Source of the DNA: Escherichia sp. E1V33 | GTDB lineage: Bacteria; Pseudomonadota; Gammaproteobacteria; Enterobacterales; Enterobacteriaceae | Reading direction: 5' to 3' | DNA: 64,000 nt | Assembly (NCBI RefSeq): GCF_004211955.1 | Contig: NZ_RHJI01000005.1 | Span: 62,001-126,000 of the forward strand | Shown: positions 25,707-34,506 of the stretch, piece by piece | Layout: the number at the start of each line of letters is the position of its first letter | How positions within the stretch are numbered: position 1 is the stretch's first letter | Notes under the pieces: generated by a model | Seen by the model: only the letters and a program-made list of their open reading frames with translations | What the model was told of the DNA's origin: nothing | The model's database searches: none | Translations under genes and position numbers: made by a program

Positions 25707-26864
25707 ATGAATCCAGTACCCGCGCAGCGTGAATATTTCCTCGACTCCATCCGCGCCTGGTTGATGTTGTTAGGGATCCCTTTTCATATTTCTTTAATCT
25801 ATTCAAGCCACACCTGGCATGTGAATAGCGCAGAGCCGTCCTGGTGGCTGACACTTTTTAACGATTTCATCCACTCGTTCCGCATGCAGGTATTCTTCGT
25901 TATTTCTGGTTATTTTTCCTACATGCTTTTTTTGCGCTACCCACTGAAAAAATGGTGGAAAGTTCGCGTCGAACGCGTGGGGATCCCGATGTTAACGGCC
26001 ATTCCTCTGCTGACCTTGCCGCAATTCATTATGCTTCAGTATGTCAAAGGCAAAGCAGAAAGCTGGCCTGGTCTGTCATTGTATGACAAATATAATACAC
26101 TGGCCTGGGAATTAATTTCGCACCTGTGGTTTTTACTGGTATTGGTGGTCATGACGACACTTTGCGTATGGATATTTAAGCGCATCAAATATAATTTAGA
26201 TAATTCTGATAATAAAAATAAAAAATTCTCAATGGCTAAACTATCGGTGATCTTCTTATGCCTCGGCATCGGCTATGCGGCAATAAGGAGAACGCTCTTT
26301 ATCGTTTATCCGCCTATTTTAAGCGATGGCATGTTCAATTTTATTTTCATGCAGACGCTGTTTTATATGCCATTTTTTATCCTTGGGGCATTAGCATTTA
26401 TTTTCCCTAATCTTAAAGCCTTGTTTACCACACCTTCTCGTGGTTGCACGCTCGCTGCAGCAATGGCATTTGTCGCATATTTGCTCAATCAACGTTACGG
26501 TAGCGGCGATGCCTGGATGTATGAAACCGAGTCGGTGATTACGATGGTACTCGGCCTGTGGATGGTGAATGTGGTTTTCTCCTTTGGTCACCGCTTGCTC
26601 AATTTTCAGTCGGCGCGGGTAACCTATTTTGTAAACGCATCGCTGTTTATTTATCTGGTTCACCACCCTTTAACGCTTTTTTTTGGTGCATATATCACTC
26701 CGCATATCACATCAAATCTACTGGGGTTCCTCTGTGGTCTGGTATTCGTGGTAGGGATTGCGATAATTCTGTATGAAATTCATTTACGCATTCCGCTGTT
26801 GAAGTTTTTGTTCTCTGGAAAACCGGCCATTAAGCGCGAGAATGATAAAGCGCCAGCCCGCTGA
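25707..26864 (+). CDS. opgC: OpgC, glucan succinyltransferase
   Basis: OpgC (385 residues) is an inner-membrane acyltransferase-3 family protein that adds succinyl groups to periplasmic glucans. About ten hydrophobic helices are visible. The N-terminal family motif [20 protein letters not shown] (residues 8-27) includes the conserved Asp/His region, followed by [15 protein letters not shown]. It is divergent from opgG and convergent with clsC, with 7 bases between the stops. Confidence 0.95.
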   Translation: MNPVPAQREYFLDSIRAWLMLLGIPFHISLIYSSHTWHVNSAEPSWWLTLFNDFIHSFRMQVFFVISGYFSYMLFLRYPLKKWWKVRVERVGIPMLTAIPLLTLPQFIMLQYVKGKAESWPGLSLYDKYNTLAWELISHLWFLLVLVVMTTLCVWIFKRIKYNLDNSDNKNKKFSMAKLSVIFLCLGIGYAAIRRTLFIVYPPILSDGMFNFIFMQTLFYMPFFILGALAFIFPNLKALFTTPSRGCTLAAAMAFVAYLLNQRYGSGDAWMYETESVITMVLGLWMVNVVFSFGHRLLNFQSARVTYFVNASLFIYLVHHPLTLFFGAYITPHITSNLLGFLCGLVFVVGIAIILYEIHLRIPLLKFLFSGKPAIKRENDKAPAR

Positions 26865-26871
26865 GCCACAA

Positions 26872-28293
26872 TTACAATAGCCATTCAACGGGTAATATTG
26901 ACGCTAGTCTGACCAAAACCCGCTTCCAGAAACTGGTTGCGGGTTCTTTTTTAAGAATAATGTCTTCCTTCCCGTGACGATCGACCCAGTTAATCCGCCC
27001 CCAGCGATCCAAACGCAACTGCCAGGCCGCATCATACTGACTTTGAATAAAGCGTTTATCGATCAGTTGCGCCAGCGTTTCGCTCTCTATTACCAGGCCC
27101 ATTTCAGTATTGAGCAATGTTGAACGCGGATCGAAATTGAATGATCCAATAAACACGGTTTTGCCATCGATACTGAAGGTTTTAGCATGCAGACTGGCAC
27201 CGGAATTCCCGGTTATTCCACGGTCGTGCAGTGTACCTGGTTGTTCCCGCGTCGGCTTCAGTTCATAAAGTTCCACGCCATAACGGAGCAATTTTTTGCG
27301 CCAGCGTGCGTAGCCAGCATGCACCACCGCGACATCGTTGGCGGCAAGTGAATTGGTTAAGATCGCTATCTTTACCCCTTTTCTTACCATCCGTAACAGT
27401 TGCGCCACGCCTGCACGCGTCGGCACAAAATAGGAAGAGATAATGTCAATCCGCTCGCCGGGCGACCCCATGATATCGAACAGACGCTGCGGCAGAAGGG
27501 AATGGCGTTTTGCTTTGCCCTCACCTTTCGCGGGATCATCACTTAATAAACGCGTTTTTGCCCAAATAAGCGGTAACCTACCCTCAACGAGTTGATTCAT
27601 AAAAGGGCTGGATTCCAGTTTACGCAAATAACGATGCGTGATGCTGTCATTGTGCCAGGATGCGGGTAGCTCAATACGATCAGCCATTTCACCTTCGGGC
27701 ACATCCAGAACATGCTGCAAGGGTGAAACTGATTTGCAATACCAGTAGCGGGTGAAATCATCAGCGACGTCCTCAACAACCGGCCCCATTGCCATTACAT
27801 CTAAATCAGAGAAAAGCGGTTCTTCTCCTGCACCAAAATATGCATCACCGATGTTTCTTCCTCCCACCAGCGTCACCACCCCATCGACGGTAAAACTCTT
27901 ATTGTGCATACGTCGATTGAGACGGGAAAAATCGGTGATATAGCCAAGCGGGCGCAATAAGCGAAATGAGAAAGGATTGAAAAGTCGAACTTCAATCCGC
28001 GGGTGACTATCAAGCAAGCGTAAAATGTCATCAAGTCCGGGAGTGTTGTTGTCATCAAGCAACAAGCGAACGCGAACGCCACGCTTCGCGGCGGCTAACA
28101 GCGCAGAAAACAATAACCGCCCCGACATATCGTCCTGCCAGATGTAATACTGAACATCCAGCGTATGTTCCGCCATTTCTGCCAGACGATAACGTGCGGC
28201 AAACGCATCCAGACCTTTATCAAGGGGGAAAATGCCACACAGTCCTGGATGTTGCGAACACAAGGGCAACACCGCGCTCGCCAGCCGGGGCAA
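26872..28293 (-). CDS. clsC: ClsC, cardiolipin synthase C
   Basis: ClsC (473 residues) is a phospholipase-D superfamily enzyme that makes cardiolipin from phosphatidylglycerol and phosphatidylethanolamine, most efficiently with YmdB present. Two HKD motifs are seen: HNKSFTVDGVVTLVGGRNIGD and HAKTFSIDGKTVFIGSFNFD. I chose the TTG at 28293: it is 9 bases from a GGAG SD and 1 base after the ymdB stop, whereas the ATG at 28302 abuts that SD. Longer in-frame starts lie inside ymdB. Confidence 0.93.
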   Translation of the reverse strand: MPRLASAVLPLCSQHPGLCGIFPLDKGLDAFAARYRLAEMAEHTLDVQYYIWQDDMSGRLLFSALLAAAKRGVRVRLLLDDNNTPGLDDILRLLDSHPRIEVRLFNPFSFRLLRPLGYITDFSRLNRRMHNKSFTVDGVVTLVGGRNIGDAYFGAGEEPLFSDLDVMAMGPVVEDVADDFTRYWYCKSVSPLQHVLDVPEGEMADRIELPASWHNDSITHRYLRKLESSPFMNQLVEGRLPLIWAKTRLLSDDPAKGEGKAKRHSLLPQRLFDIMGSPGERIDIISSYFVPTRAGVAQLLRMVRKGVKIAILTNSLAANDVAVVHAGYARWRKKLLRYGVELYELKPTREQPGTLHDRGITGNSGASLHAKTFSIDGKTVFIGSFNFDPRSTLLNTEMGLVIESETLAQLIDKRFIQSQYDAAWQLRLDRWGRINWVDRHGKEDIILKKEPATSFWKRVLVRLASILPVEWLL

Positions 28294-28294
28294 A

Positions 28295-28828
28295 TCATTC
28301 ATCTCCTTGTTGGGTAAGGAGTCTTTCGTAGAGATGGGCGTTTTCTTCATCATAACAGACAAAGTATACCTGCTCGGGTAAAGCGTGACGGGTAATAAAT
28401 TCCGAAACGGTTTTTACTGCAATTTCAGCCGCTGCAGCGCGTGGATATCCATAAACACCTGTACTAATGGCGGGGAAAGCTACCGATGTATAACTGTTCG
28501 CCGCCACCAGTCGCAGACTATTGAGATAGGCATCCTGCAATAGCTGATCTTCATTTTGTTCTCCACCGCGCCACACGGGTCCAACGGTATGTACAACAGC
28601 TTTGGCGGGGAGATCGCCTGCAAGGGTAATTACGGCGTGTCCCGTAGGGCAATCGCCCTGTTGTTGTCTGACTTTTAAACAGGCATCCAGCAGTGCCGGA
28701 CCGGCAGCGCGATGTATAGCGCCATCAACGCCGCCTCCCCCCATCAATGATGGATTTGCCGCATTAACAATCACATCAACGGCCAGTTTGGTAATATCGC
28801 CCTGTACAACATGAATACGCGATTTCAT
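28295..28828 (-). CDS. ymdB: YmdB, macro-domain O-acetyl-ADP-ribose deacetylase
   Basis: YmdB (177 residues) is a single macro domain that hydrolyses O-acetyl-ADP-ribose and inhibits RNase III; it also affects biofilm. ADP-ribose-binding motifs are visible: [23 protein letters not shown] (in part) near residues 18-38, and [13 protein letters not shown] near 118-130. It is the first gene of ymdB-clsC, with the next start 1 base after its stop. Confidence 0.95.
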   Translation of the reverse strand: MKSRIHVVQGDITKLAVDVIVNAANPSLMGGGGVDGAIHRAAGPALLDACLKVRQQQGDCPTGHAVITLAGDLPAKAVVHTVGPVWRGGEQNEDQLLQDAYLNSLRLVAANSYTSVAFPAISTGVYGYPRAAAAEIAVKTVSEFITRHALPEQVYFVCYDEENAHLYERLLTQQGDE

Positions 28829-28921
28829 AACGCCTCCTTACACCATCTTGTTTCTTAAGTGTACAGCAGGGTTTTTAGAGAAATCGCATTTTTCTTGTCG
28901 ACTTCGTGGACGAATCTGGAC

Positions 28922-29233
28922 TCACTTATATTCGATACTCATTACCGCTAATGTTTTTTGTTCATTAAGGTACTGCATTTTTACTGAGGCGATTTGCAGA
29001 TTTTTTTGTACTCCGCTCATAAATCCTTTACTGGAGTAGAGTTTGGTGTGAACAGGACCATTTTGCATACAGGTCATTTCAACATCTGCTTGTACGGCAC
29101 TGACTTCGCAGGGGGGCTCAACAATTTCACCACGAAAGCTTATTATGCCGCCTTGCGCAGAGCTCCCTGCAGAGGCCATAAAAGGCAAAACCAGACTACT
29201 GAGCATAAGGGAGTTTAAAACCGGTCTGAACAT
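28922..29233 (-). CDS. ymdA: YmdA, small fimbrial-like exported protein
   Basis: This 103-residue protein has a signal peptide (residues 1-22, ending MASAGS) and a short beta-rich domain with GGIISFRGEIVEPPCEVS, the pattern seen at the start of type 1 pilin-like domains. Two cysteines (in PPCEV and MTCMQ) could form the usual pilin disulfide. It is too short to be a complete pilin. It sits downstream of csgC, and its function is unknown. It differs from remembered K-12 YmdA at many residues. Confidence 0.85.
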   Translation of the reverse strand: MFRPVLNSLMLSSLVLPFMASAGSSAQGGIISFRGEIVEPPCEVSAVQADVEMTCMQNGPVHTKLYSSKGFMSGVQKNLQIASVKMQYLNEQKTLAVMSIEYK

Positions 29234-29349
29234 TTTTATATTTCCTCAATGATTAATCATCCTTGAGGGGTGTAATCCATGCATTCAGGTTGGCTGACTC
29301 AAATCAGACCACGCTCTCCCGATTCATGTTATGCTCGTTATATCAAAGC

Positions 29350-29683
<334 letters not shown>

Positions 29684-29710
29684 ACTTTTCTCCTGATAAA
29701 AGTCTCCCGA

Positions 29711-29737
29711 AAAAAAACAGGGCTTCCGCCCTGTTTT
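29711..29737 (-). terminator. Intercistronic terminator between csgA and csgC
   Basis: AAAACAGGGC, loop TTCC, then GCCCTGTTTT; read on the minus strand the hairpin is followed by a run of T. It lies 20 bases after the csgA stop and before csgC, a likely attenuator that leaves csgC at a low level relative to csgBA. Confidence 0.85.
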
Positions 29738-29756
29738 CTGTAATACGTTTTATATA

Positions 29757-30218
29757 TTAGTACTGATGGGCTGTAGCATTGTTACCAAAGCCAACCTGAG
29801 TTACGTTGACGCTGGAGTTAGATGCAGTTTGGTCAACCGCTGCACCGTTGCCGCCACCGAACTGTTTAACAGTCATTTCAGAGTTTTTACCGTTCCACTG
29901 ATCCAGTGTCGCGCTGTTACCAAAGCCACGTTGGGTCAGTTCGATGGTGCTGTCATCAGAACCTTGACCAACATCTGCGCCGTTACCGCCGCCATGCTGG
30001 GTAATGGACAGTTCAGAGTTTCTGGCATCAGCCTGCAAAGCAACCGCTGAGTTACCGCCACCGGATTGGTAAATATTCAGTTCTGAGTTCGGGCCGCTGT
30101 TATTATTGCCGCCACCACCGTGGTTACCGCCGCCACCGCCGTACTGAGGAATAGAACCTGCCAGAGCGCTACCGGAGAATACGATTGCTGCAATTGCTGC
30201 TACTTTTAAAAGTTTCAT
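29757..30218 (-). CDS. csgA: CsgA, major curli subunit
   Basis: CsgA (153 residues) is the amyloid subunit of curli fibres. A 20-residue Sec signal peptide is followed by a Gly-rich N22 export region and five imperfect repeats with the S-X5-Q-X4-N-X5-Q pattern (starting SELNIYQ, SELSITQ, STIELTQ, SEMTVKQ and SSVNVTQ). It is two residues longer than remembered K-12 CsgA because of extra Gly/Asn in the N-terminal linker, and the first two repeats carry several substitutions. Export is through CsgG, guided by CsgE, and nucleation is by CsgB. Confidence 0.97.
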   Translation of the reverse strand: MKLLKVAAIAAIVFSGSALAGSIPQYGGGGGNHGGGGNNNSGPNSELNIYQSGGGNSAVALQADARNSELSITQHGGGNGADVGQGSDDSTIELTQRGFGNSATLDQWNGKNSEMTVKQFGGGNGAAVDQTASNSSVNVTQVGFGNNATAHQY

Positions 30219-30258
30219 GTAAAACCCCCATCGGATTGATTTAAAAGTCGAATGGAAA

Positions 30259-30714
30259 TTAACGCTGTGTTACGCGAATAGCCATTTGCGACTGTCTCTG
30301 CACTACAATTGCCGTTTTTTGAGTACCATGCTGCGTAATATTTGCTTTATTACCAGAACCTTTCTGGATAATCATTGCAGTATTACCATATGCGCCTTGC
30401 GAAATACTGGCATCGTTGGCATTGCCCGCCTGATCAATATATGCAAGGTTATAATCTCCTGTCTGGTCAATCTTTGCCCGGTTGCTATTACCATCTTGCG
30501 AAACAACCGACAAAAGTTTAGAGCCTCCCTGCCGTAACTGTGCACTATTATTAGCACCAGCTTGACCAATTATGGCTGCCTGATTAAATGAAGACTTACT
30601 CAATTCATTTACCGCAAAGTTATACTCTGAATTAGCTAAATCATAACCTGCTGCGGCTGCAATCCCAGGCGCACCCAGTACTGTTAACATCATAAATAAC
30701 AATCTGTTTTTCAT
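30259..30714 (-). CDS. csgB: CsgB, curli nucleator
   Basis: CsgB (151 residues) anchors to the cell surface and nucleates CsgA polymerisation. The start at 30714 (MKNRLLFMML) gives a signal peptide ending GIAAA and the K-12 length; the frame opens 9 codons upstream. Five repeats resemble those of CsgA (AAIIGQAGANNSAQLRQ, AKIDQTGDYNLAYIDQ and others). The basic last repeat, VVQRQSQMAIRVTQR, is the surface-anchoring segment. It is the first gene of csgBAC. Confidence 0.97.
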   Translation of the reverse strand: MKNRLLFMMLTVLGAPGIAAAAGYDLANSEYNFAVNELSKSSFNQAAIIGQAGANNSAQLRQGGSKLLSVVSQDGNSNRAKIDQTGDYNLAYIDQAGNANDASISQGAYGNTAMIIQKGSGNKANITQHGTQKTAIVVQRQSQMAIRVTQR

Positions 30715-31274
30715 GTTGTCACCCTGGACCTGGTCGTACATTTAAGAAATTTAAATCATTTCAACTTGGTTGTTAACGCAAACCGTTTTTTGTTAACGCT
30801 GCGTTACGATGGAAAGTATGTCTGCGGAAATATTTTTAATAACTCACCCGCGCGTTGTATTTTTCTTTTTTTGCTCATGCCAAAGTATTAAATCTCGCGT
30901 AAATACGCTGTTATTTACGCAAAAATTATTTTGTTTACTTTTGAACCGTCGTTTTTTGACCGTAAAAATTCGACAAACTATCTCGCCTCATGGGTCGCGA
31001 AGATTCTGTCGATATGTTTTCCTGACAAGCCGTCACAAACATCGTCTTTTTGCAGCAAAAATTTGTCCATGGAGAGAACCTGAAAAAGCAGACAATTTTG
31101 GCGCAACAAAAGGACCAGGGATAAATAAACTTTATTAAATTAATCATATAGATACGCATATTTGTATGATTTTTCAAAATTGTGCAATAAAAGCCATATG
31201 TACAACTTTTCTATCATTACCAAACTTAATAATTCCTTAATGTTAACAAATTTAAATACGTGATTACATTTTGT

Positions 31275-31323
31275 TACACGTTTAACACTTGATTTAAGAT
31301 TTGTAATGGCTAGATTGAAATCA
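31275..31323 (+). promoter_or_regulatory. csgD promoter with OmpR-type site
   Basis: The extended -10 TGGCTAGAT (31307-31315) puts the start near 31323, about 148 bases before the csgD ATG, as in K-12. Just upstream, TTACACGTTTAACAC (31274-31288) resembles the OmpR activation site at -49 known for E. coli csgD. CTAGAT with the preceding TGG fits sigma-S preference. Confidence 0.75.
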
Positions 31324-31471
31324 GATGTAATCCATTAGTTTTATTTTTTACCCATTTAGGGTTGATTTATTACTACACACAGCAGTGCAACATCTGTCAG
31401 TACTTCTGGTGCCTTTATTGAATAAAGGCAGCTGTCAGGTGTGCGATTAATAAAAAGAGCGGGGTTTCATC
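31324..31471 (+). promoter_or_regulatory. csgD 5' untranslated leader
   Basis: The leader of about 148 bases contains a stem TGCCTTTA/TAAAGGCA (31410-31430), flanked by CATCTGTCAG and GCTGTCAGGTG segments that can extend it. In E. coli this leader is the shared target of the small RNAs OmrA/B, McaS, RprA and GcvB, which reduce csgD translation. The SD GCGGGG lies at about 31459. Confidence 0.7.
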
Positions 31472-32122
31472 ATGTTTAATGAAGTCCATAGTATTCATGG
31501 TCATACATTACTGTTAATCACTAAACCTTCCTTGCAGGCGACTGCGTTATTGCAGCATTTAAAACAATCGCTGGCAATTACAGGAAAACTACATAACATT
31601 CAACGTTCTCTGGACGATATATCTTCTGGCTGCATTATTCTGTTGGATATGATGGAAGCAGATAAAAAACTCATCCATTACTGGCAGGATACATTAAGCA
31701 GAAAACACAACAACATCAAAACACTGTTGTTAAATACTCCAGACGATTACCCGTACCGCGACATTGAAAACTGGCCTCATATCAACGGTGTTTTTTACGC
31801 CCTGGAGGATCAAGAACGCGTCATCAATGGGTTGCAAGGCGTCTTACGCGGGGAATGCTACTTTACGCAAAAACTTGCCAGCTATCTGATTACACATTCA
31901 GGTAACTATCGTTATAACAGCACGGAATCTGCCCTCCTTACTCATAGGGAAAAAGAGATCCTTAATAAACTGCGTATCGGCGCCTCCAATAACGAGATTG
32001 CTCGTTCGCTGTTCATCAGCGAAAATACGGTTAAAACGCATCTTTATAATCTTTTCAAGAAGATAGCAGTCAAAAACCGGACTCAAGCAGTCTCATGGGC
32101 AAACGATAACCTCAGGCGATAA
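31472..32122 (+). CDS. csgD: CsgD, LuxR/FixJ-family master regulator of curli and cellulose
   Basis: CsgD (216 residues) activates csgBAC and cellulose production. The N-terminal receiver-like domain (residues 1-135) is degenerate and not a normal phosphoacceptor. The C-terminal LuxR-type helix-turn-helix spans about residues 150-210 ([12 protein letters not shown], then [20 protein letters not shown]). It leads the csgDEFG operon, 4 bases before csgE. The length equals K-12. Confidence 0.97.
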   Translation: MFNEVHSIHGHTLLLITKPSLQATALLQHLKQSLAITGKLHNIQRSLDDISSGCIILLDMMEADKKLIHYWQDTLSRKHNNIKTLLLNTPDDYPYRDIENWPHINGVFYALEDQERVINGLQGVLRGECYFTQKLASYLITHSGNYRYNSTESALLTHREKEILNKLRIGASNNEIARSLFISENTVKTHLYNLFKKIAVKNRTQAVSWANDNLRR

Positions 32123-32126
32123 AGCC

Positions 32127-32516
32127 ATGAAACGTTATTTATGCTGGATTGTAGCAGCGAATATTTTCTTCGCTGCGGGGAATGTTCACGCCGTAGAGGT
32201 AGAAGTACCGGGATTGTTAACTGACCATACTGTTTCATCCATTGGACATGATTTTTATCGTGCCTTTAGTGATAAATGGGAAAGCAGCTATACCGGGAAC
32301 TTAACGATTAATGAAAGACCCAGTGCACGATGGGGAAGCTGGATAACTATAACGGTAAATCAGGACGTTATTTTCCAGACTTTTTTATTCCCATTGAAAA
32401 GAGACTTCGAGAAAACTGTTGTTTTTGCACTGGCACAAACTGAAGAAGCACTGAACCGTCGACAGATTAGTCAGGCTTTACTGAGTACGGGCGATTTAGC
32501 GCCTGATGAATTTTAA
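32127..32516 (+). CDS. csgE: CsgE, curli secretion specificity factor
   Basis: CsgE (129 residues) is a periplasmic protein that forms a nonameric cap on CsgG and directs CsgA into the channel. It has a signal peptide (residues 1-22, ending NVHA) and the conserved core [20 protein letters not shown]. It sits 4 bases after csgD and before csgF, in the curli export operon. Confidence 0.96.
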   Translation: MKRYLCWIVAANIFFAAGNVHAVEVEVPGLLTDHTVSSIGHDFYRAFSDKWESSYTGNLTINERPSARWGSWITITVNQDVIFQTFLFPLKRDFEKTVVFALAQTEEALNRRQISQALLSTGDLAPDEF

Positions 32517-32538
32517 ATTAAATTGTCCGGAGGCTGCA

Positions 32539-32955
32539 ATGCGTGTCAAACATGCAGTAATTCTACTCATGCTAATTTCGCCAATAAGTTGGGCCGGGAA
32601 TATGACCTTCCAGTTCCGCAATCCTAATTTTGGTGGCAACCCCAATAATGGCGCTTTTTTACTAAACAGCGCCCAGGCACAGAACTCGTATAAAGACCCA
32701 AGCTATGATGATGACTTTGGTATTGAAACGCCCTCGGCGTTAGATAACTTCACCCAAGCCATTCAGTCGCAAATATTAGGTGGGCTGCTGACTAATATTA
32801 ATACAGGTCAACCAGGACGAATGGTGACTAACGAATATATCGTCGATATTGCCAACCGGGATGGTCAGCTGCAACTGAACGTAACCGATCGTAAAACGGG
32901 TCAAACGTCCACGATTCAGGTTTCGGGATTACAAAATAACTCAACCGATTTTTAA
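32539..32955 (+). CDS. csgF: CsgF, curli nucleation/assembly factor
   Basis: CsgF (138 residues) is exported through CsgG, inserts its N-terminus in the CsgG pore as a second constriction, and links the pore to CsgB. The signal peptide ends SWAG. The mature N-terminus [16 protein letters not shown] is the pore-inserting peptide. The start at 32539 follows a CCGGAGG SD; the frame opens 11 codons earlier, overlapping the end of csgE. Confidence 0.96.
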   Translation: MRVKHAVILLMLISPISWAGNMTFQFRNPNFGGNPNNGAFLLNSAQAQNSYKDPSYDDDFGIETPSALDNFTQAIQSQILGGLLTNINTGQPGRMVTNEYIVDIANRDGQLQLNVTDRKTGQTSTIQVSGLQNNSTDF

Positions 32956-32980
32956 GCCCCAGCTTTGTAAGGAAAATAAT

Positions 32981-33814
32981 ATGCAGCGCTTATTTGTTTT
33001 GGTTGCAGTCATGTTGCTGAGTGGATGCTTAACAGCACCACCAAAAGAAGCCGCCAAGCCGACATTAATGCCTCGAGCTCAAAGCTACAAAGATTTAACC
33101 CATTTGCCTTCGCCAACGGGCAAAATCTTTGTCTCGGTATACAACATCCAGGATGAAACTGGACAATTTAAACCCTATCCAGCTAGTAACTTCTCCACCG
33201 CAGTTCCGCAAAGCGCGACCGCAATGCTGGTCACCGCCTTGAAAGATTCGCGTTGGTTTGTACCGCTGGAGCGTCAGGGCCTACAAAACTTACTGAACGA
33301 ACGTAAGATTATTCGTGCGGCACAGGAAAATGGCACCGTTGCGCTCAATAACCGGATCCCGCTACAGTCGCTGACGGCAGCCAATATCATGGTTGAAGGG
33401 TCGATTATTGGTTATGAAAGTAACGTGAAGTCGGGCGGTGCAGGGGCAAGATATTTCGGTATTGGCGCCGATACACAGTACCAACTTGACCAAATCGCGG
33501 TGAACTTGCGTGTAGTTAATGTCAGCACCGGTGAAATCCTGTCATCAGTGAACACCAGTAAGACCATTCTTTCCTATGAAGTCCAGGCCGGCGTCTTCCG
33601 CTTTATCGACTACCAGCGGTTACTGGAAGGGGAAGTAGGATATACCTCGAACGAACCCGTTATGCTATGCCTGATGTCTGCGATTGAAACCGGTGTTATC
33701 TTCCTGATTAATGATGGTATCGACCGTGGTCTGTGGGATTTGCAGAATAAAGCAGATCTGCAGAATGACATTCTGGTGAAATACCGCCATCTGTCAGTAC
33801 CGCCGGAATCCTGA
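32981..33814 (+). CDS. csgG: CsgG, outer-membrane curli secretion channel
   Basis: CsgG (277 residues) is a lipoprotein that assembles into a nonameric 36-stranded outer-membrane barrel through which CsgA, CsgB and CsgF are secreted. The lipobox is L13-S14-G15-C16. The constriction-loop region YNIQDETGQFKPYPASNFST (residues 50-70) holds the Tyr/Asn/Phe ring. It is the last gene of csgDEFG, and its length equals K-12. Confidence 0.97.
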   Translation: MQRLFVLVAVMLLSGCLTAPPKEAAKPTLMPRAQSYKDLTHLPSPTGKIFVSVYNIQDETGQFKPYPASNFSTAVPQSATAMLVTALKDSRWFVPLERQGLQNLLNERKIIRAAQENGTVALNNRIPLQSLTAANIMVEGSIIGYESNVKSGGAGARYFGIGADTQYQLDQIAVNLRVVNVSTGEILSSVNTSKTILSYEVQAGVFRFIDYQRLLEGEVGYTSNEPVMLCLMSAIETGVIFLINDGIDRGLWDLQNKADLQNDILVKYRHLSVPPES

Positions 33815-33824
33815 TTCATAAAAA

Positions 33825-33867
33825 ACTGCACCTTAATCAGTTGGGTGTCCAACTTTTGGGGTGCAGT
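33825..33867. repeat. Imperfect palindrome after csgG, IS150-like end sequence
   Basis: ACTGCACC...AGTTGG (from 33825) and CCAACT...GGTGCAGT (to 33867) form an imperfect inverted repeat around GTGT. Read on the minus strand, the outer arm ACTGCACCCCAAAAGTTGG resembles terminal repeats of IS150-group IS3-family elements. No transposase lies near. It may be a relic IS end or simply part of the csg transcript terminus. Confidence 0.4.
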
Positions 33868-33899
33868 CCATATTAATCCGGCTTTTACGTATTCACTAT

Positions 33900-33929
33900 A
33901 AAGCGTGATTCTCTCACGCTTTATTTTTT
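33900..33929 (+). terminator. Rho-independent terminator of csgDEFG
   Basis: AAAGCGTGA (33900-33908), loop TTCTC, TCACGCTTT (33914-33922), then ATTTTTT. It lies 85 bases after csgG and overlaps the ycdZ stop codon, so it may act in both directions. Confidence 0.85.
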
Positions 33930-34405
33930 ACTTGTTGCTCATGGTTAGCGGTCTTAGCACTGCGCGCTGCCAACCAGAGCCCACTGTTTTTCATCGCGTA
34001 ACCAAACACCAGCCCAAGCGCCAGAGACGGCAATACCAGCTTCCAGTTCCCCTGCGCAGCAAACGTCGCACACGCACCGATAAATGTACCCGGAACAAAT
34101 GACAGCAATAGCTGTTTGGCCTGAATACACATCAGGAAAGCGACAATGCCTGTCATGACGTAGCCAACTATTTCCAGATGGGGTGCCAGCGCACTACCGT
34201 AAATAATGACCATTGCCCACACCACACCGCTAAGCAGCGTTGCAGCTGAGATCGCCAACCCTTTCAGGCCTCCTTGTGGACAGGCAAAGTAGGCCGTGCA
34301 GCCAAGGAAACCAGCCCAGCTAAGTAAACCAAGGGAAACGGCCACCCATCCCCAGATACCGGAGAGAATGCCCGTTGTGATTGCAATAGAGAGAAGTATG
34401 TTCAT
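33914..34405 (-). CDS. ycdZ: YcdZ, DUF1097 inner-membrane protein
   Basis: YcdZ (163 residues from the start at 34405) is a predicted inner-membrane protein with about five helices (MNILLSIAITTGILSGIWGW and following segments). It belongs to the DUF1097 family, and no substrate is known. Sixteen in-frame codons upstream are left out to match the K-12 length. A strong CRP-like site lies 85-100 bases upstream, so control by cAMP-CRP is likely. Confidence 0.88.
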   Translation of the reverse strand: MNILLSIAITTGILSGIWGWVAVSLGLLSWAGFLGCTAYFACPQGGLKGLAISAATLLSGVVWAMVIIYGSALAPHLEIVGYVMTGIVAFLMCIQAKQLLLSFVPGTFIGACATFAAQGNWKLVLPSLALGLVFGYAMKNSGLWLAARSAKTANHEQQVKNKA

Positions 34406-34489
34406 GCCGCGAATGATAACAGAAAACGCGCCCATGAATGAGATCGAGCACACATTTTATGCAACGTAGAGTTTGATGTTGCATTCACT

Positions 34490-34505
34490 AGTGATCACGA
34501 TCACA
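34490..34505 (-). promoter_or_regulatory. CRP-like site upstream of ycdZ
   Basis: AGTGA-TCACGA-TCACA matches the CRP consensus TGTGA-N6-TCACA at nine of ten core positions. It lies between the ends of ycdZ (start 34405) and ycdY (stop 34507), at a distance suited to activate ycdZ. The assignment is from motif resemblance. Confidence 0.65.
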
Positions 34506-34506
34506 C

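Larger units (their letters stand above)
30715..31471. promoter_or_regulatory. csgB-csgD divergent intergenic control region
   Basis: This 757-base AT-rich gap separates the two curli operons, and no gene is supported in it. In E. coli it binds OmpR, CpxR, IHF, H-NS, MlrA, RstA and CsgD. On the csgB side, TTGTTAACGC occurs twice (30770-30779 and 30790-30799), 20 bases apart, a plausible activator site. On the csgD side are the promoter and a long leader, listed separately. Confidence 0.85.

Noticed and set aside
30809..31138. 109-codon frame in the csgB-csgD gap
   Set aside because: It is low complexity (Phe/Leu-rich) with no SD, in a known regulatory region, and conserved curli promoter signals run through it.
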